Assembly (NCBI GenBank): GCA_905116865.2
Contig: CAJHNH020004668.1
Coordinates: forward strand, 416,358-480,357
Length of the DNA stretch: 64,000 nucleotides
Reading direction: 5' to 3'
DNA from: Candidula unifasciata
Taxonomy: Eukaryota > Mollusca > Gastropoda > Stylommatophora > Geomitridae
A model generated the notes under the pieces. It was not told the DNA's origin and did no database searches. It worked only from the letters and a program-made list of their open reading frames with translations. Made by a program: the position numbers and the translations under genes. Position 1 is the first letter of the stretch; every line of letters starts with the position of its first letter. Positions 11,786 to 21,762 of this stretch are shown piece by piece.

Positions 11786-12719
11786 ACCAAATACGACCTA
11801 TTCTTCTGTATATCCACATCTCCAAATACGACCTAGTCTTCTGTATATCAACATCTCCAAATACGGCCTATTCTTCTGTATATCCACATCTCCAAATAAG
11901 GCCGTCTTCTGTATATCCACATCTCCAAATACGGCCTATTCTTCTGTATATCCACATCTCCAAATACGGCCTATTTTTCTGTATATCCACATCTCCAAAT
12001 ACGACCTAGTCTTCTGTATAGCAACATCTCCAAATACGACCTATTCTTCTGTATATCCACATCTCCAAATACGACCTAGTCTTCTGTATATCAACATCTC
12101 CAAATACGGCCTAGTCTTCTGTATATCCACATCTCCAAATACGACTTAGTCTTCTGTATATCAACATCTCCAAATACGGCCTATTCTTCTGTATATCCAC
12201 ATCTCCAAATACGGCCGTCTTCTGTATATCCACATCCTTAAATACGGCCTATTCTTCTGTATATCCACATCTCCAAATACGGCCTATTTTTCTGTATATC
12301 CACATCTCCAAATACGACCTAGTCTTCTGTATATCAACATCTCCAAATACGGCCTATTCTTCTGTATATCCACATCTCCAAATACGACCTAGTCTTCTGT
12401 ATATCAACATCTCCAAATACGACCTAGTCTTCTGTATATCCACATCTCCAAATACGACCTAGTCTTCTGTATATCAACATCTCCAAATACGACCTAGTCT
12501 TCTGTATATCCACATCTCCAAATACGACCTATTCTTCTGTATATCAACATCTCCAAATACGGCCTATTCTTCTGTATATCAACATCTCCAAATACAGCCT
12601 ATTCTTCTGTATATCAACATCTCCAAATACGACCTAGTCTTCTGTATGTCCACATCTCCAAATACGACCTAGTCTTCTGTATGTCCACATCTCCAAATAC
12701 GACCTAGTCTTCTGTATAT
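11786..12719. repeat. 35-bp minisatellite, about 27 copies
   Basis: The unit is CCAAATACGACCTAGTCTTC followed by TGTATATCAACATCT. Two alternating variants (GACCTAGTC with TCAAC, GGCCTATTC with TCCAC) and two shortened units (GGCCGTC) near 11900 and 12213 mark a higher-order duplication. The period is not a multiple of three, so the 35-residue protein periodicity of ORFs here is a by-product. Confidence 0.97.
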
Positions 12720-12924
12720 CTTCTTCTTCTTCACTTCCTCTTTTACCGCTGTGGGTGTCGAGGGAGATAAAAGGTTCTGTTTCTAGCTCTACTGGCTGCC
12801 TTGACCATAGGCACATCGTGCTGTTGTAAAGTTTCTCTGATGTTATCCTTCCATCTTGTTCTTGGTCTACCCCGTGCTCTACGTCATTCTTCTCTTTCCA
12901 TGTATGCTTTGTATGGTATGGTTA
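12720..12924 (-). mobile_element. Possible LINE C-terminal fragment
   Basis: On the minus strand a short GRPRTRWKDNI-like reading appears after a frame change. That is typical of the extreme C-terminus of endonuclease/RT-type LINEs, and the fragment has a (TTC)n end against the minisatellite. The match is short and needs a search. Confidence 0.4.
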
Positions 12925-13920
12925 GTTAGTTAGTTAGTTAGTTGGTTAGTTGGGTTATCGTCATTGCACTCCGGACATGTCCATAGGTGCTCAGATCCTC
13001 CCCTCAGTATGAACCCCAACGTCCGATGGCTAATAGTACCAGTTCTATGTTGATTAACAAGTCTTCTGACGTGTCCGGTGTGCGTCTCGTTTTTTGCTGT
13101 GCCGATCTTAATTCCCAAGTCTGCCATTCTGGCGAGTGATGTGGATTCACTGCCACCAAAGTCCTCTATCCTTCCCATTTCTCTGAGGGCATTGATAATA
13201 TCAGCATGATCCATAGGCCGACCGTCGGTAGTGATAGCGGATCCAGCCAACCTGTCAGCTCTTTCATTTCCATCGACGCCTGCGTGTCCCGGAACAAAAA
13301 TAAAGATGACTCCACGCACAGTGGACTTCTGTAATGATTCAAGCCATTGTCTTCGCACTGAACCTGCCTGAACCCTCCGGATCATACTCATTGAATCACT
13401 GAGTATACATATGCGGGTGTATTTTTGTGTTTCAAGCCATGCAAACGCTTGCGTCACTGCCATCACCTCCATCGTCATGCTGCTGGTTGTCATGGAGAAG
13501 GCACCGTTGGCTTCTTTGACTGTTCTGCCCGCTGAGCGTGCTGTAAATGCCCATGCGCTTCTTCTTTGGCGTATAACGTTTGCGGTTCTGAGGACCAGCT
13601 ACCACATCTTAGTACAATCTTTCTCTGGAACAGGACCGCAGCAATCCAGCGGATCAGAATAGGATTGACTTCTAGTTTAAGCAGTAATTGCATTAAATAT
13701 TCGTATGGTACTTTATTGTAGGCATCTTCTAAGTCCAACACTGCCGCACATGTCTCTTCTTTAATCTAAAATCCCTCGTACACATCGTAGGCGAAAACAG
13801 CAGCATTGAACCATGTCTCTTTCTTCAACCTGTACCCTCCAAGTGTTGATGGGAACTTATCATGTAGTTCCAAGTAGGTGGTCAATCTTTGTGCGACAAT
13901 TTTTTCCAAAAGTTTGCCAA
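12925..13920 (-). pseudogene. RNase H-type LINE pol remnant (RT part plus RNase H)
   Basis: Minus-strand translation from the high end gives an RT segment with the DLEDAYNKVPYEY block (RT catalytic region A) and an LIRWIAAVLFQRK block. After a frame change comes an RNase H domain with LSDSMSMIRRVQAG and GHAGVDGNERADRLAG, then a C-terminal HLWTCPECNDD cysteine motif. The RT motif with the second catalytic aspartates and the thumb are missing, so the copy is internally deleted and dead. RNase H domains degrade the RNA strand of the RNA:DNA hybrid during target-primed copying in I/Jockey-like LINEs (family knowledge). The 3' tail is (AACT)n, seen as TTAG units at 12926-12955. Confidence 0.9.
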
Positions 13921-14044
13921 CAGCAAGTATGGTATGGTGTCACAAGGCATTCTCTCTAAGTGGGCAAACCATTTCACTTGCTGTCTTTGTATGTAATCCA
14001 GAATTGGTTCTGTGCCGACTTGTTCTCTTATGATCTCACAGCCA

Positions 14045-14350
14045 AAAAAAAAGCAACCAAGAGGTTTTGTAAGGGGCGGGAGCCCGAAGACAACTACTCA
14101 CAGACATCAGAAGGAGGCAGTCATCATTTTTCGGCAACGTTATAAGATGAGGAAAAATGGAACATATGGTAACTACTGGAAAGATATGTGGAAGGAGGGA
14201 TAGAGAAAGACGAGAGAAGATTTTTGACAGTCTTATTGTATGGCATGGAGGTGTGTTAGCACACGAACTAATACATGCTGCAGGAGATCGCAGATTGTGG
14301 CGAGGCATAATCGCTCATGCCAATCGTCAAAGCACCTGATGATGATGATT
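14045..14350 (+). mobile_element. LINE 3' end (endonuclease/RT type)
   Basis: Translations show RQRYKMRKNGTYGNYWKDM and then GVLAHELIHAAGDRRLWRG followed by IIAHANRQST and a stop, in different frames. The tail is GATGATGATGA. The same region in opposite orientation is at 23947-24640. This is the final C-terminal block of a non-LTR polyprotein, frameshifted and inactive. Confidence 0.85.
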
Positions 14351-14354
14351 CACT

Positions 14355-14560
14355 ATTCGTATTCTTCGTCTTCTTCTTCTTCGTTCACCGGCTGTGAATT
14401 CCCGCGGAAGAGCCCGGTTAATCGTCCGCTTGAACTTTTGGCTTTTACCAGGACCTGAGTTTTGCGTGTGCAACCGTTTTCCTGGCTTTTGCCGTTCCCT
14501 GCCTCACAGGCAGATGTACTCCAACTTCGAGGGAAGACGTCAGGCCTATTTCTAGGATGA
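14355..14560 (+). mobile_element. Element G 5' half
   Basis: A CTTCGTCTTCTTCTTCTTCG run is followed by TTCACCGGCTGTGAATTCCC, GGACCTGAGTTTTGCGTGTG and CTCACAGGCAGATGTACTCC. It follows immediately after a LINE tail. Confidence 0.75.
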
Positions 14561-15491
14561 CTGTGGCCATTGTTTTGTGTGGGTCGAGATGTTACCTTAT
14601 TTGTGTGGTGTCTTCTTTGTCCCTTTCTCCACAGGTGTTGCCCCCGGAGTACCCACTTTGGGGCAGTACTGTGTGGAACGGTTAGCCCTCAGGGAAAGGC
14701 AGGGGCAGATCATGGGCACTCTCCGCCATCCAAGAAGGCTTCCATAAAAGCAGAGCCCATACATAACGCTCTGGTTCTGGGCTCACCCAAGGAATCGTTA
14801 CGCCCTGCACATAACTGCTTAACCTCACAACCGTATTAGGCTTCCCGCTTGACACGTGCTGCGCCCTCCGGAGATCAGCGGGGAGCAGCCCGTGATTTCT
14901 GGACTTAGTGACCACACAAATAGGTACATTCTTCTTCATTGCACGTAAGACACCTTTAACGTTGTTTCAACTGTGCCCTTAGCACGACAGTATGGGGACG
15001 CATGCTTCACCTGTTTGGTCCCAACACTCGGGCGAGTGGGGCCAGTGTATACGGACATTTGGACTTTTTTCTAATCGGTACGAGTTATGATGATCGGACT
15101 TTGAGCTTGCTTGTGTGCCGTAGGATCTGACTTTGTTGGACATTTTTACCTAGCCAGCCGATGAAAGATGTCGTTGTGTACCTCAGCACGGTGACGACGA
15201 CGCTGAGGCTGGACAGAGGATTTTACGTAGGTAGGATCTGACTGCAAGAAACCACCCACAAGAGATGTTACTCGTCTTGGCTGTGACTAAATCTCTTGGT
15301 CAAGGGTTGAGTCTCAGCAGCACAGTTTTCCATTCGCTCCAGAATTTTAACCAAGAGTTGTCATTTGGTGGTACATTTGCCAAGCAGACTTTACTCATGT
15401 ACCGAATGAGTTTTGATACAATTTTCACTCATGCGTTTAGGGGCAGACTGGTGAGGATCAGAAAGGACACTACATCTGTGACCTAAATCAC
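14561..15491. other. Unassigned intergenic stretch
   Basis: No recognisable coding similarity. Several short ORFs (70-90 codons) carry no motif I can name, and no tandem array is present. Confidence 0.45.
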
Positions 15492-15583
15492 CGCGCCACA
15501 CTATTCGTATTCGTATTCGGCCGAATATTTGGTCCAGCTTTTCGTATTCGGCCGAATAGTGAAAATCACTATTCGGTAAAGCC

Positions 15584-15586
<3 letters not shown>
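15492..15586 (-). mobile_element. hAT-like non-autonomous element end (TTCGGCCGAA type)
   Basis: Two copies of the palindrome TATTCGGCCGAATA lie 26 bp apart, followed by GTGAAAATCACTATTCGGTA and AAGCCCTA. From memory, such TTCGGCCGAA-rich termini ending in TAGGGCT occur in hAT-type MITEs of many animals. The other end was not found, and a TA array abuts it. Confidence 0.45.

Positions 15587-15648
<62 letters not shown>
15587..15648. repeat. (TA)n microsatellite
   Basis: About 60 bp of uninterrupted TA. Confidence 0.95.
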
Positions 15649-15650
<2 letters not shown>

Positions 15651-16140
15651 ATGTTTGTGTGTTTTATTTATTACCTATAGACTCGCAAACTACTAAACCG
15701 ATTTAGCTGAAATTTTCAGGATATGTTTGTTTTGATACTGGGTTTCTACCTGTCATGAAACAGGTGGCGACATTTGTTAGGAAAATATTTTCATTTTAGT
15801 GACATTTAATTGAAGCCCCGTTCGTAAATGCGCATGCTCGGTAGTCTAAAAACACGACTTTCACCATTCGCCAGCGTGGTACAGCAAACCAGACTGTTTC
15901 TATATCTGCGCAGGCAATGATTGCGACATTAACAATATTAGACATAATCTCTGGCTTTTTTTCCCTTTCCTTTTCAAACAATCTTTAATGAGTTAGAGAG
16001 TAGTTGGTAAATTTGAGGGGGAAAAAGGGGGAGAGGGCGCATAGAGGACTATGTCTATGTCTGCGCATACAATGATTGCGACATTAACCGTGTTAGACAA
16101 GTGCGATTTCTATTGTAGTGCTGTTTCAATATTACTTTTA
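15649..16140. other. Segment bracketed by two (TA)n arrays, with an internal direct repeat
   Basis: Between the two TA arrays lies about 490 bp that contains TCTGCGCA, two variable bases, then CAATGATTGCGACATTAAC twice (near 15907 and 16060). Each is followed by a TTAGACA word. No ORF was recognised. Confidence 0.6.

Positions 16141-16212
<72 letters not shown>
16141..16212. repeat. (TA)n microsatellite
   Basis: About 70 bp of TA, interrupted by one TAAATA near 16148. Confidence 0.95.
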
Positions 16213-16215
<3 letters not shown>

Positions 16216-16609
16216 TCTCAAATGATAAGAGTTGTCCTTTTAAAAAAAAGTGTGTGATAGTTATATACATTCAGTAGTACCCCGCCGGCGTTACGGAGCT
16301 TCTTCGCTATGTTTGGACTGGCCTTTTCTTCTGTTATTCAAATGACAAAATACTGGAGCACGTATTGAGATGTAAATGTGAAATACAAGTGATTCTTTAT
16401 TATCTAAACTTCCTCCGTGTATTGCAGAAACCTTTTTCTCCCACCCTGCTGTCTTCTCAACTAAAATTCTCACACATCTGCACTTATCTTTGAATCGTAG
16501 CTGTGGGCGTTCAGTTTGGCTGTTGCTGTAAAAGTAGACATTATCATAAATGCTTTTTTTTTTTTTTTCACAGCGAGTTACGAGTTCAAATGCACTGGGG
16601 CGTATATGA
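16213..16609. other. Unassigned intergenic stretch
   Basis: Nothing recognised apart from a T run near 16553-16568. Confidence 0.45.
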
Positions 16610-16742
16610 AGTCACATTTGAGCTCTCACATAATTGTGTGAAGTAACATTTGAGCTGTCACATGATTGTGTGAAGTAACATTTTAGCTGTCAAATGATTG
16701 TGTGAAGTAACATTTGAGCTGTTACACTACACTGTGTGAAGT
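16610..16742. repeat. 32-bp tandem repeat, about 4 copies
   Basis: The unit is AAGTAACATTTGAGCTGTCA followed by CATGATTGTGTG, with a few substitutions between copies. Confidence 0.9.
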
Positions 16743-17030
16743 CTTTTTCTTCATTCTTCCAGTTCCCCGACTGTAACGCCGGTGGAATGTAGTCTTGTTC
16801 CAGAAACTGAGTGTTGCGCGCACACCCGTTTGACATATCTGACTTATTTCTATGCAGAATGGTGGTTCCTTGCCTCTCAGCCAGACTCACCCGATTTTGA
16901 AGGAAGCAGCCAGATAGTTGTCTCTTACGACATGCTTATTGGCGAGGCAGTGGGTCTATTCTTCTTCATCCCCCTCCACGCCCCCACCCCCACAGTGGGA
17001 GCTTAGGAACCCACAAGGGGAGTGTGCACT
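16743..17030 (+). mobile_element. Element G copy, near complete
   Basis: Blocks in order: TTCTTCATTCTTCC run, GTCTTGTTCCAGAAACTGAG, CACACCCGTTTGACATATCT, GCCTCTCAGCCAGACTC, TTGTCTCTTACGACATGC, GAGGCAGTGGGTCTATTCTT and GGAACCCACAAGGGGA at the end. It serves as a reference copy for the family. Confidence 0.8.
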
Positions 17031-17054
17031 CATATGTTAGCTTAAAGTCTTCAC

Positions 17055-17357
17055 AACGTCTAGTTCCCATGCTTCACTGCGTCTAGTTCCCATGCTCCAC
17101 AACGTCTAGTTCCCATGCTTCATTCCGTCTAGTTCCCATGCTCCACAACGTCTAGTTCCTATGCTTCACTGCGTCTAGTTCCCATGCTCCACAACGTCTA
17201 GTTCCCATGCTTCACTGCGTCTAGTTCACATGCTGCACGTCTAGTTCCCATGCTTCACTATGTCTTTTTCCCATGCTTCACAACGTCTAGTTCCCATGCT
17301 TCACAACATCTCGTCCCCATGCTTCACAACGTCTAGTTCCCATGCTTAACTATGTGT
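17055..17357. repeat. 23-bp minisatellite, about 13 copies
   Basis: The unit is GTCTAGTTCCCATGCTTCAC plus a three-base TGC/AAC variant. Alternating CTTCACTGC and CTCCACAAC types suggest a dimeric higher-order unit. Confidence 0.95.
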
Positions 17358-17364
17358 AGTCACG

Positions 17365-17928
17365 ACACAAGTTCTGACTGCCACCAAGTGGTCATCTTCA
17401 CAGATACAGCATGGGTTCTCCAAGCCCTCCATGTGGTTAACTCTCTCAACTGAGACCTGAACTTGGCAAGGTAGCTGCCTAGCAGTGTACTGTACTCCAG
17501 TAGGTGCCATTCCGCTGTGATAAATAGGGAAACGAAACCGAGGATAAACTTGCTAAGAAAGGGGCAGAATGTGAACGGGAAGAGAATGCAATAACATACC
17601 ATGAAGAAAAGGGTCATCTAGTCTATCAGAAGTGAACAGAGTCTGACCAGAGATGACTACCACTTACTTGACCAGCATGGGCACACCTCAGGACAGGACA
17701 TAACACACTTAACCAGAATATGCACAGGCTTCGTCTCAGTAGTTCACCACTGTGCCTGTGTGGGCTATGTGTGCAGACTACAGAACATGTCCTGCAAGAA
17801 TATCCATTGTACACATCAAGAAAGAATACTGGCTCGCTAAGTCAACATCGCTCTCATAGTTATCTGCAACTGTAAGGAAACTCCTAAAAACAGTCAAGTT
17901 TATCACAAGAATTTGTCTGTCAGTATAA
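17365..17928 (+). pseudogene. RNase H-type LINE pol C-terminus, frameshifted
   Basis: Plus-strand translation gives VVIFTDTAWVLQAL (RNase H core strand with the catalytic Asp position), then with frame changes ITHLTRICTGF, CACVGYVCRLQNM and a final VRKLLKTVKFITRICLSV before a TAA at 17926-17928. This order (RNase H, Cys-rich block, C-terminal helix) matches the widespread RNase H pol-like LINE proteins of animals (family knowledge). Several frameshifts and stops make it non-functional. The A/G-rich 3' tail runs straight into the GAA tract at 17944. Confidence 0.8.
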
Positions 17929-17943
17929 ATCAGAAAACGAACA

Positions 17944-19204
17944 CAAAAAGAAAAAGAAAAAAAGAAGAGGGAGAGGAGGAAGAAGAAGAAGAAGAGGAGG
18001 AGGAGATAGAAGAAGAAGAAGAAGAAGAAGAAGAAGAAGAAGAAGAAGAAGAAGAAGAAGAAGAAGAAGAAGAAGAAGAAGAAGAAGAAGAAGAAGAAAA
18101 GAAGAAGAAGAAGAAGAAGAAGAAGAAGAAGAAGAAGAAGAAGAAGAAGAAGAAGAAGAAGAAGAGAAGAAGAAGAAGAAGAAGAAGAAGAAGAAGAAGA
18201 AGAAGAAGAAGAAGAAGAAGAAGAAGAAGAAGAAGGAAGAAGAAGGAAGAAGAAGAAGAAGAAGGAGAAAGAAGAAGAAGAAGAAGAAGAAGAAGAAGAA
18301 GAAGAAGAAGAAGAAGAAGAAGAAGAAGAAGAAGAAGAAGAAGAAGAAGAAGAAGAGAAGAAGAAGAAGAAGAAGAAGAAGAAGAAGAAGAAGAAGAAGA
18401 AGAAGAAGAAGAAGAAGGAAGAAAAAGAAGAAGAAGAAGAAGAAGAAGAAGAAGAAGAAGAAGAAGAAGAAGAAGAAGAAGAAAAGAAAAAGAAGACGAA
18501 GAAGAAGAAGAAGAAGAAGAAGAAGAAGAAGAAGAAGAAGAAGAAGAAGAAGAAGAAGAAGAAGAAGAAACAGAAGAAAGAAGAAGAAGAAGAAGAAGAA
18601 GAAGAAGAAGAAGAAGAAGAAGAAGAAGAAGAAGAAGAAGAAGAAGAAGAAGAAGAAGAAGAAGAAGAAGAAGAAGAAGAAGAAGAAGAAGAAGAAGAAG
18701 AAGAAGAAGAAAAAGAAACAGAAGAAGAAGAAGAAGAAGAAGAAGAAGAAGAAGAAGAAGAAGAAGAAGAAGAAGAAGAAGAAGAAGAAGAAGAAGAAGA
18801 AGAAGAAGAAGAAGAAGAAGAAGAAGAAGAAGAAGAAAAAGAAGAAGAAGAAACAGAAAAAGAAGAATCAGAAGAAGAAGAACCACAAGAAACAGAAGAA
18901 GAAGAATTAGAAGAAGAAGAACAAGGAAGAAGAAGAAGAAAAAAAAGAAGAAGAAGAAGAAGAAGAAGAAGAAGAAGAAGAAGAAGAAGAAGAAGAAGAA
19001 GAAGAAGAAGAAGAAGAAAAAGAACAAGAACAGGGAAGAAGAAGAAGAACAAGAAGAAGAAGAAGACGAAGAAGAAGAAGAAGAAGAAGAAGAAGAAGAA
19101 GAAGAAGAAGAAGAAGAAGAAGAAGAAGAAGAAGAAGAAGAAGAAGAAGAAAGAAGACGAAGAAGAAGAATGAAGAATGAAGAAAGAAGGAAGAAGAAGA
19201 AGAA
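17944..19204. repeat. Giant (GAA)n polypurine tract, about 1.26 kb
   Basis: Nearly pure purine on the plus strand, mostly GAA triplets with frequent one-base slips (GAAAAG, GAGAAG, GGAAG) and rare C or T interruptions. These interruptions cluster at 18840-18930. The long Glu/Lys/Arg ORF on the plus strand and Ser/Leu/Phe ORFs on the minus strand are repeat translations, not genes. Long GAA:TTC tracts form triplex DNA and impede replication and transcription (established for the frataxin repeat). Confidence 0.97.
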
Positions 19205-19240
19205 GAACAACAACAACAACAACAACAACAAAAACAACAA
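19205..19240. repeat. (AAC)n repeat
   Basis: About 12 AAC triplets directly follow the GAA tract. Confidence 0.95.
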
Positions 19241-19292
19241 CAACCCACTGTTACCATGTTTTTATAGATCATTCGGATTCGGCCCTCCGTAG

Positions 19293-19370
19293 GTCAAGGC
19301 TATTTAACCGCCGGCCCGCGGGACACATTTGGCCCGCGGAGGCCTAGCAAGTGACCCGTGGATCATTGCT
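19293..19370. mobile_element. Possible hAT-like element terminus
   Basis: The segment contains CCGGCCCGCGGGACACATTT and GGCCCGCGGAGGCC, a wording I associate with ends of hAT-type MITEs. The opposite terminus and a target-site duplication were not identified. Confidence 0.3.
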
Positions 19371-19591
19371 AGGTATATTGTAAAAATACTTTTTTATGCC
19401 AGGGTTCTGGACTCTTGACACGGGGCGATCCTTATTTTCAAAAGTGTGGTCCCTGAGTAAGCTTAGTTCAGTAGCCATTTCGTAGATCATGCGGTCAGCA
19501 TTACATGGATCACTTTTATTTCCCAAGAAACGCTCTGGTGCCCATTTCAGTACTTTAATTTTAATTCGCCCCAAACAAGGGAAATCGGAGG

Positions 19592-19692
19592 TTCTCGGGA
19601 AAGTCAAATATTCTAGGGGTGTTAGCTATAGTCGGCGTCTCTGAGGCGGTCAGGGCTACATAACACCCCTAGAATATTGAACTTTCCCAGAG
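19592..19692. repeat. Large imperfect palindrome (hairpin or foldback MITE)
   Basis: The left arm includes GGGAAAGTCAAATATTC then TAGGGGTGTTA. The right arm is its reverse complement with one indel or substitution (TAACACCCCTAGAATATTGA then ACTTTCCC). Arms are about 30 bp, and the loop is about 39 bp. Confidence 0.85.
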
Positions 19693-19741
19693 TACAGTGT
19701 AATGCTTTAAACCTACGTTACATTAAAATCATCTATCTCCT

Positions 19742-19979
19742 TGTCGGCTCTGTGGCTAAGTCGATGCGAACGCTTCGTAATGCCGAGACGCCGGATTCGA
19801 TCCCAGCTGCGGGCGATGCGCCTTGCGTTGGTTTCGACAGTGGTATAAAGAAAGCCGACCGTCCAGGGAGCAATGGCAAACTACTGGAGGTAAATTTGCC
19901 TAGAAAAACCACATAACAGCCAGGATCTGTTGGGTTTGGTTCCGCAACGTCCTGTAAAGGATACGCAACTAATCATCAT
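19742..19979 (+). mobile_element. SINE-A copy, full length
   Basis: The head GGCTCTGTGGCTAAGTCGAT, box B GGATTCGATCCCAGCTGCG, body GTTTCGACAGTGGTA and GAGCAATGGCAAACTACTGG, and end GCAACGTCCTGTAAAGGATA are all present. Confidence 0.9.
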
Positions 19980-21553
19980 CTCCTTATAGGTCGTTAGGGC
20001 TTAAGCTTTCTGGCGGCGATGTTCCGTATATTACACAGATGTGGGATCTGTGTTGCATGTGCCTCTTCTTGCACACCAAACAGTCGATGCACTTTGTTAG
20101 CATTGTTTCACTGTACAGTACAGTCACTTCCAGCTTGATACAGTATGTTGTACAAGTACTCTGTGAATCCTTTCAAGGATGTCTCGCTTCTTCTTCTTCT
20201 TCTTCTTCTTCTTCTTCTTCTTCTTCTTCTTCTTCTACGTTCGACATCAGTCATGGTAAACACTGAGTCCCGTCTGGGTCAAGGTCGCCACCGGTCCCCA
20301 TAGCTTCTCTTGCAATGTGGCTCCCTTGAGCCAGATGTCTTGTTTGTTGATATTGTTCTTCTTCTTCTTCTGCGTTCATCCGAAGATGTAATAGCGTTGT
20401 TGTGTCTGTTTACAGCATGGCTGCGATATTTGTTGCACCTTTCGGCCAACACATCCGACTTCTGCGGGTATTTGTTGACCGGGTTAACCTTCCCGGTTTG
20501 TTGATATTCATGCATTTTATTTTTAGACGACAGCGGATAACATAAACTGGCGGTTAGTTAAACTAGTGACGGTTAATCGAAGTTTTACTTACAGCTTCAA
20601 GATAACGCTGCGGTGTTAGACATAACTTTGCATAAACACGCAGTGTAATGTGCCTTAGGTTGCCCTAACTCCGTTGCATAGATAAACATTATACACACTG
20701 AACAATAGCCGAAATACATCCGATCCTTCTGAACCAACAAGACAAGAAAACCGGATCTTCCAACTCTTAACGTCTGCGTCAGAATACAAAAGAACGAACA
20801 ACCAGTTTAAAAAGCAGAGTGCGTACGCGAAAACAAGTGTTTATGAAGCAAGGTGAAAAAAAAAAGAAAAAAACTGACAGCCAAACATTTATTTTAGATG
20901 GGTTAGTTCTTCTTGTTTTTATTCCTCTTTTTGTTTTGTTCTATATTTTTAGTGGACGGTTAGCTGTTCCGCAGAGGAAGACCGAGCTGAGTGAGATGAA
21001 ACCCAGTGCGAGGAAAGCCAGTCCTCTGTTGATATTAAACGTTTATATTCTGGTCTATTTAGAAAGTGCAGCATATATTAACACAAGCTTGCGAAACAAG
21101 GCTCCAACTACCACACACAACGTGTACCATTTGTCCGCCCTTTGCTGAGATATGACATGTAGTGTAGCTGCGAAATCTACACGTGTTGCAGGGCATACCG
21201 TCTCTTCGCTACCATATACATCGTCTTAATCTGTGTATTCTCCAAACAGGCCATTCGTGCCCGCATACTGGGTGCGCAAGAATATAACCTTAGTGTGTAT
21301 ACATATAGCCGCCATAAACTTTCAGTCAAGCGTGACGAGAAATACATTTTTGCAAGTTTGTTTGCGCTCCATTGTGTACTGTAGGCTTCTTGTCGCCTCT
21401 TTGGGTTGTATATTTGTGTGCGTACAAGTGACCGTTTAAAAAACAATGTTTAGGTATTCTGTCTGGAAGGGCTTACTGTGCGCAGAATCAAAATGATCGC
21501 GGCTTTGTGTGTGTGTGTGTGTGACTATTACATAGTAACAGGAAATTGCCTTT
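19980..21553. other. Intergenic stretch with a (TTC)n run
   Basis: Contains (TTC)n at about 20189-20235, a shorter one near 20357-20370, and a (TG)n near 21507-21522. ORFs of 65-110 codons carry no motif I recognise. Confidence 0.5.
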
Positions 21554-21561
21554 CTCTAGTC

Positions 21562-21754
21562 CAAAGGTTCTCAACCTTCCTAATCCGCGACTCTTTAATT
21601 CAGCTCCCTAATGTTGTGGCGACCCACAGTTAATTTCCTTTATAACTTCAATAAATACGTGTTTTCCGATAGTCTTATGCGACCCATGCGAAAGGGTCTT
21701 TTGACCTTAAAAAAAAGGGGGGGGGGTTGCAACCAAGCAGGTTGAGAAACGCTG
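21562..21754 (+). mobile_element. SPIN-like hAT non-autonomous transposon, 193 bp
   Basis: Inverted ends are CAAAGGTTCTCAACCT on the left and, as reverse complement of the right end, CAGCGTTTCTCAACCT (13 of 16 match). It is flanked by a near-perfect 8-bp duplication, CTCTAGTC at 21554-21561 and CTCTAGCC at 21755-21762, as expected of hAT transposition. Internal words GGTTCTCAACCTTCCTAAT, GTGTTTTCCGAT and GCGAAAGGGTC match, from memory, the SPIN (Space Invader) family. It carries no transposase. A run AAAAAAAAGGGGGGGGGG near the 3' end is a local decay or slippage event. Confidence 0.8.
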
Positions 21755-21762
21755 CTCTAGCC

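Noticed and set aside
11529..12149. Repeat ORFs of SVYPHLQIRP type
   Set aside because: 35-bp minisatellite read through three frames.
11786..12719. CRISPR-like array
   Set aside because: Direct tandem repeats without spacers in a eukaryotic genome.
12926..12955. Telomere-like TTAG repeats
   Set aside because: The unit is TTAG, not TTAGGG or TTAGG, and it is the tail of a LINE on the minus strand.
17778..19292. ORFs over 400 codons rich in Glu/Arg/Lys (plus) and Ser/Leu/Phe (minus)
   Set aside because: Pure translation of the GAA microsatellite; no start context, no non-repeat domain.
19344..19607. 87-codon minus-strand ORF next to a hAT-like terminus, possibly transposase
   Set aside because: I could not recognise any transposase motif. 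Left unassigned.
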